From Terriglobia bacterium (GTDB lineage Bacteria > Acidobacteriota > Terriglobia > Terriglobales > Acidobacteriaceae), in NCBI GenBank assembly GCA_020073465.1, contig JAIQFC010000022.1:28116-92115 (forward strand): 64,000 bases of DNA, read 5' to 3'. The position numbers and the translations under genes were made by a program. The notes under the pieces were generated by a model. The model was not told where the DNA came from and did no database searches. It was given only the letters and a program-made list of their open reading frames with translations. Below, one piece after another: positions 61,710 through 64,000 of this stretch; positions within the stretch are counted from its first letter, which is position 1, and every line of letters begins with the position of its first letter.

Positions 61710-62701
61710 GGCAGTGTCTGGCGGATGAGTTTCTCGATTTCCTTTTGCACCCGTTCATCGGCTGAATGCCGGAGACTGAGGTAGAGAGACAAGGGATCAG
61801 CGATTCCGGAACGGGCAAGGATCGAAGGATCATATTTCCAGGTTTCCATCCGTGCCTCCGCGTCTTCGCGGCCACCACAGCCATAGGCCTCGCCTTTTTG
61901 TAACGCAGCGACGAAATCCTTGTCCCGCATTGCGTACGTGGGGAGGGAATCGTCTTCCAGCATTGAATATTTGCTGAGAGCTGTCATTCCCGCAGTCACG
62001 GCAGGCACATTTTGTTTTCCCCAACGGAACCACAGTGTCCGCTTCACAGGAGTCGACAATAGGGGTGCGGCTTTTTGCCAAAGATCTTTTCCCCTCAAAC
62101 CGAAGTGCAAGGAAAGCGTCCGGCCCGAGCGATGAACTTCGCACAGGTCAGCATTCTGCAGTTCGTCTTGAGCCTTGCTGATCGCCATTGGCGAATATCG
62201 AAGACGCGAGGCGATCTGTCCTAAAGGCGTCTCGCTGAGCGATTCCCGCGAGAGGTGATAGAGAATTACGAGCTGCGAAACGGCGGACAAAACGTCTTGG
62301 GACTTGGTTTTTGATTTTGGGAAATGCTCTCGCAGGTCGATCATCAGCATCGGCAAAAACATCTGCGTGCCGGGTACTATGAATGGCACCTTTTGATGTA
62401 TCAAGCGGTTTCTGACATAGGCAGGAATATTCGATAAGACGAGGATGACGTCTGCGGTAAGCCGTTCTTTGATCGTGCGAGCATCGCGGGCGTACTCCGT
62501 CGGGGACGGGTCACCTTCTCGTGGCTCTTCAATCGCGAGTAGGTATTTTCGCCCAAACAGATCGGCGCGAGAAATCCGATATCGCTGTTTTAGGAATGGA
62601 GGAAGTTTCGAAGCGAGCTCCGGGAGCGGCTCAATCCACGGCAAGTCTCCGCCGATTGTGCTGAGATAATTGACTAAGAGCGTGTCGCTGGATTCCCTCA
62701 T
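61706..62701 (-). CDS. AbiEi-like antitoxin/regulator
   Basis: A 331-residue protein upstream of and overlapping the nucleotidyltransferase. An N-terminal region is followed by a probable winged-helix segment (about 150-200: LIVLYHLSRESLSETPLGQI, ASRLRYSPMAISKAQDELQN, ADLCEVHR). The rest lacks a named domain. In AbiE systems the first gene is a transcriptional regulator and antitoxin binding inverted repeats at its own promoter. An inverted repeat (62701-62743) lies here. ATG 62701 is used; a GTG at 62731 would place the repeat arms around the start region. Confidence 0.6.
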   Translation of the reverse strand: MRESSDTLLVNYLSTIGGDLPWIEPLPELASKLPPFLKQRYRISRADLFGRKYLLAIEEPREGDPSPTEYARDARTIKERLTADVILVLSNIPAYVRNRLIHQKVPFIVPGTQMFLPMLMIDLREHFPKSKTKSQDVLSAVSQLVILYHLSRESLSETPLGQIASRLRYSPMAISKAQDELQNADLCEVHRSGRTLSLHFGLRGKDLWQKAAPLLSTPVKRTLWFRWGKQNVPAVTAGMTALSKYSMLEDDSLPTYAMRDKDFVAALQKGEAYGCGGREDAEARMETWKYDPSILARSGIADPLSLYLSLRHSADERVQKEIEKLIRQTLP

Positions 62702-62743
62702 CGCTAAACCAGAATAGCACAATAAACGCACCTTGTTTAGCGA
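62701..62743 (-). promoter_or_regulatory. Inverted repeat at AbiEi-like start, candidate operator
   Basis: TCGCTAAAC (62701-62709) and GTTTAGCGA (62735-62743), perfect 9-bp inverted arms with a 25-nt spacer, overlapping the start region of the AbiEi-like gene. Separated long-spaced repeats are typical operators of AbiEi regulators. Confidence 0.55.
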
Positions 62744-62988
62744 GCAAAGTTAGTTTATTTAACTCCGTAAACGACTGTATATAAAAGGCTTACAATTGAG
62801 CAATCAGCGACAACGCGTTTTATGGTGCTTCTATTCGGGATTCGGCCTCGGACTTCTGCAATTCCGAAAGCAGCTCCCGATGCTGCTTGCCGCCCGTTCC
62901 AATGCCTTTGCCAGGCCGCCATCTATTCACCCACTTAACCTTGCATCTCGGACTACAGCGCCAATTAGGGGCGACGAGAGGTCCTTTC

Positions 62989-63228
62989 CTACCTGGTTCT
63001 CTTCTGTTTTCCGCGGCTTGCGGCCACGTCAGGCATGAGCTCTCTTTTCAACCACTCTGCCAGGATTTGTGGGTCGAATCTAAGTGCGCGATTTACCCGA
63101 AATGCACCCGGAATCCGCCCCGCAGCCCGTGTCTTGTAGATGTGCTTCGGGGTCACGCTCAAGAGCCTTGCGAGTTCGGAAACCTTAACAGCGTCTTTGC
63201 GATTCTCTAGCGTTTCTATGATTTGCAT
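62989..63228 (-). CDS. Excisionase/MerR-like HTH protein
   Basis: A 79-residue protein: coiled N-terminus then an HTH_17-type winged helix (VSELARLLSVTPKHIYKTRA, GRIPGAFRVNRALRFDPQIL). Such proteins act as Xis or control factors for nearby integrases. ATG 63228 is used; the frame is open 8 codons upstream. It is the last gene before the 63428 repeat. Confidence 0.75.
   Translation of the reverse strand: MQIIETLENRKDAVKVSELARLLSVTPKHIYKTRAAGRIPGAFRVNRALRFDPQILAEWLKRELMPDVAASRGKQKRTR

Positions 63229-64000
<772 letters not shown>

Overview
The window looks like a chromosomal segment of an Acidobacteriota member (Terriglobia-like). This rests on gene content rather than a marker gene: a VWFA-related protein of the type first defined in Acidobacteria, SYLF, DUF5666, DUF5818-like and DUF3309 small proteins, and secreted Ig-like proteins with a SSCGGSSSS-type tail. 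Housekeeping genes (pyrG, kdsA, asnA-like, tldD and a tldE/pmbA-like gene) and two tRNAs confirm a chromosomal origin.

Layout. 1-3.5 kb: a left-truncated histidine kinase, a SYLF protein, a tiny DUF3309 membrane protein and a TonB-like protein. 3.8-27.9 kb: a large envelope/exopolysaccharide region. It opens with an ECF sigma factor, a degenerate sugar-nucleotidyltransferase and a STAS protein, followed by a thymidylate-kinase-like protein, a GT4-type glycosyltransferase, a secreted TIM-barrel glycosidase-like protein, a phosphoesterase, a DUF5666 protein and a TPR protein. Its core is two divergent operons meeting near 21.2 kb. Leftward are a 1398-residue TPR/beta-barrel protein and a Wzx/PelG-like flippase fused to a DGNHR-containing C-terminal domain. 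Rightward are a polytopic membrane protein, three secreted/anchored unknowns, a second glycosidase-like lipoprotein and a nucleotidyltransferase. The set resembles a Pel-like secretion system with several non-Pel parts.

28-36.6 kb: signalling and stress genes: four NarL/receiver-type response regulators (two lacking a DNA-binding domain), a VWA protein, and many small stress-type proteins (lmo0937-like, C2H2 zinc finger, CsbD, YciE/F ferritin-like, DUF5818-like). 36.7-44.8 kb: secreted proteins (a third glycosidase paralogue, an Ig/lectin-like protein, a propeller lipoprotein, an NlpC/P60 protein) and small unknowns.

45-49 kb is a decayed mobile region. It holds a degenerate group II intron 3' end, a MobC-like protein with an adjacent strong inverted repeat, a 416-bp element with composite terminal inverted repeats, an excisionase-like HTH protein and a tyrosine integrase ending against tRNA-Ala(GGC). 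49.2-59.1 kb is core genome (pyrG-osmC-kdsA, asnA, tldD/tldE split by an S23/IVP-like insertion, PilZ, an atypical response regulator). From tRNA-Ser(GGA) at 59.2 kb a second integrative element begins: integrase, an AbiE-like toxin-antitoxin pair, an HTH protein, shared 11-14 bp repeats at both ends, then a truncated MoxR-type ATPase at the right edge.
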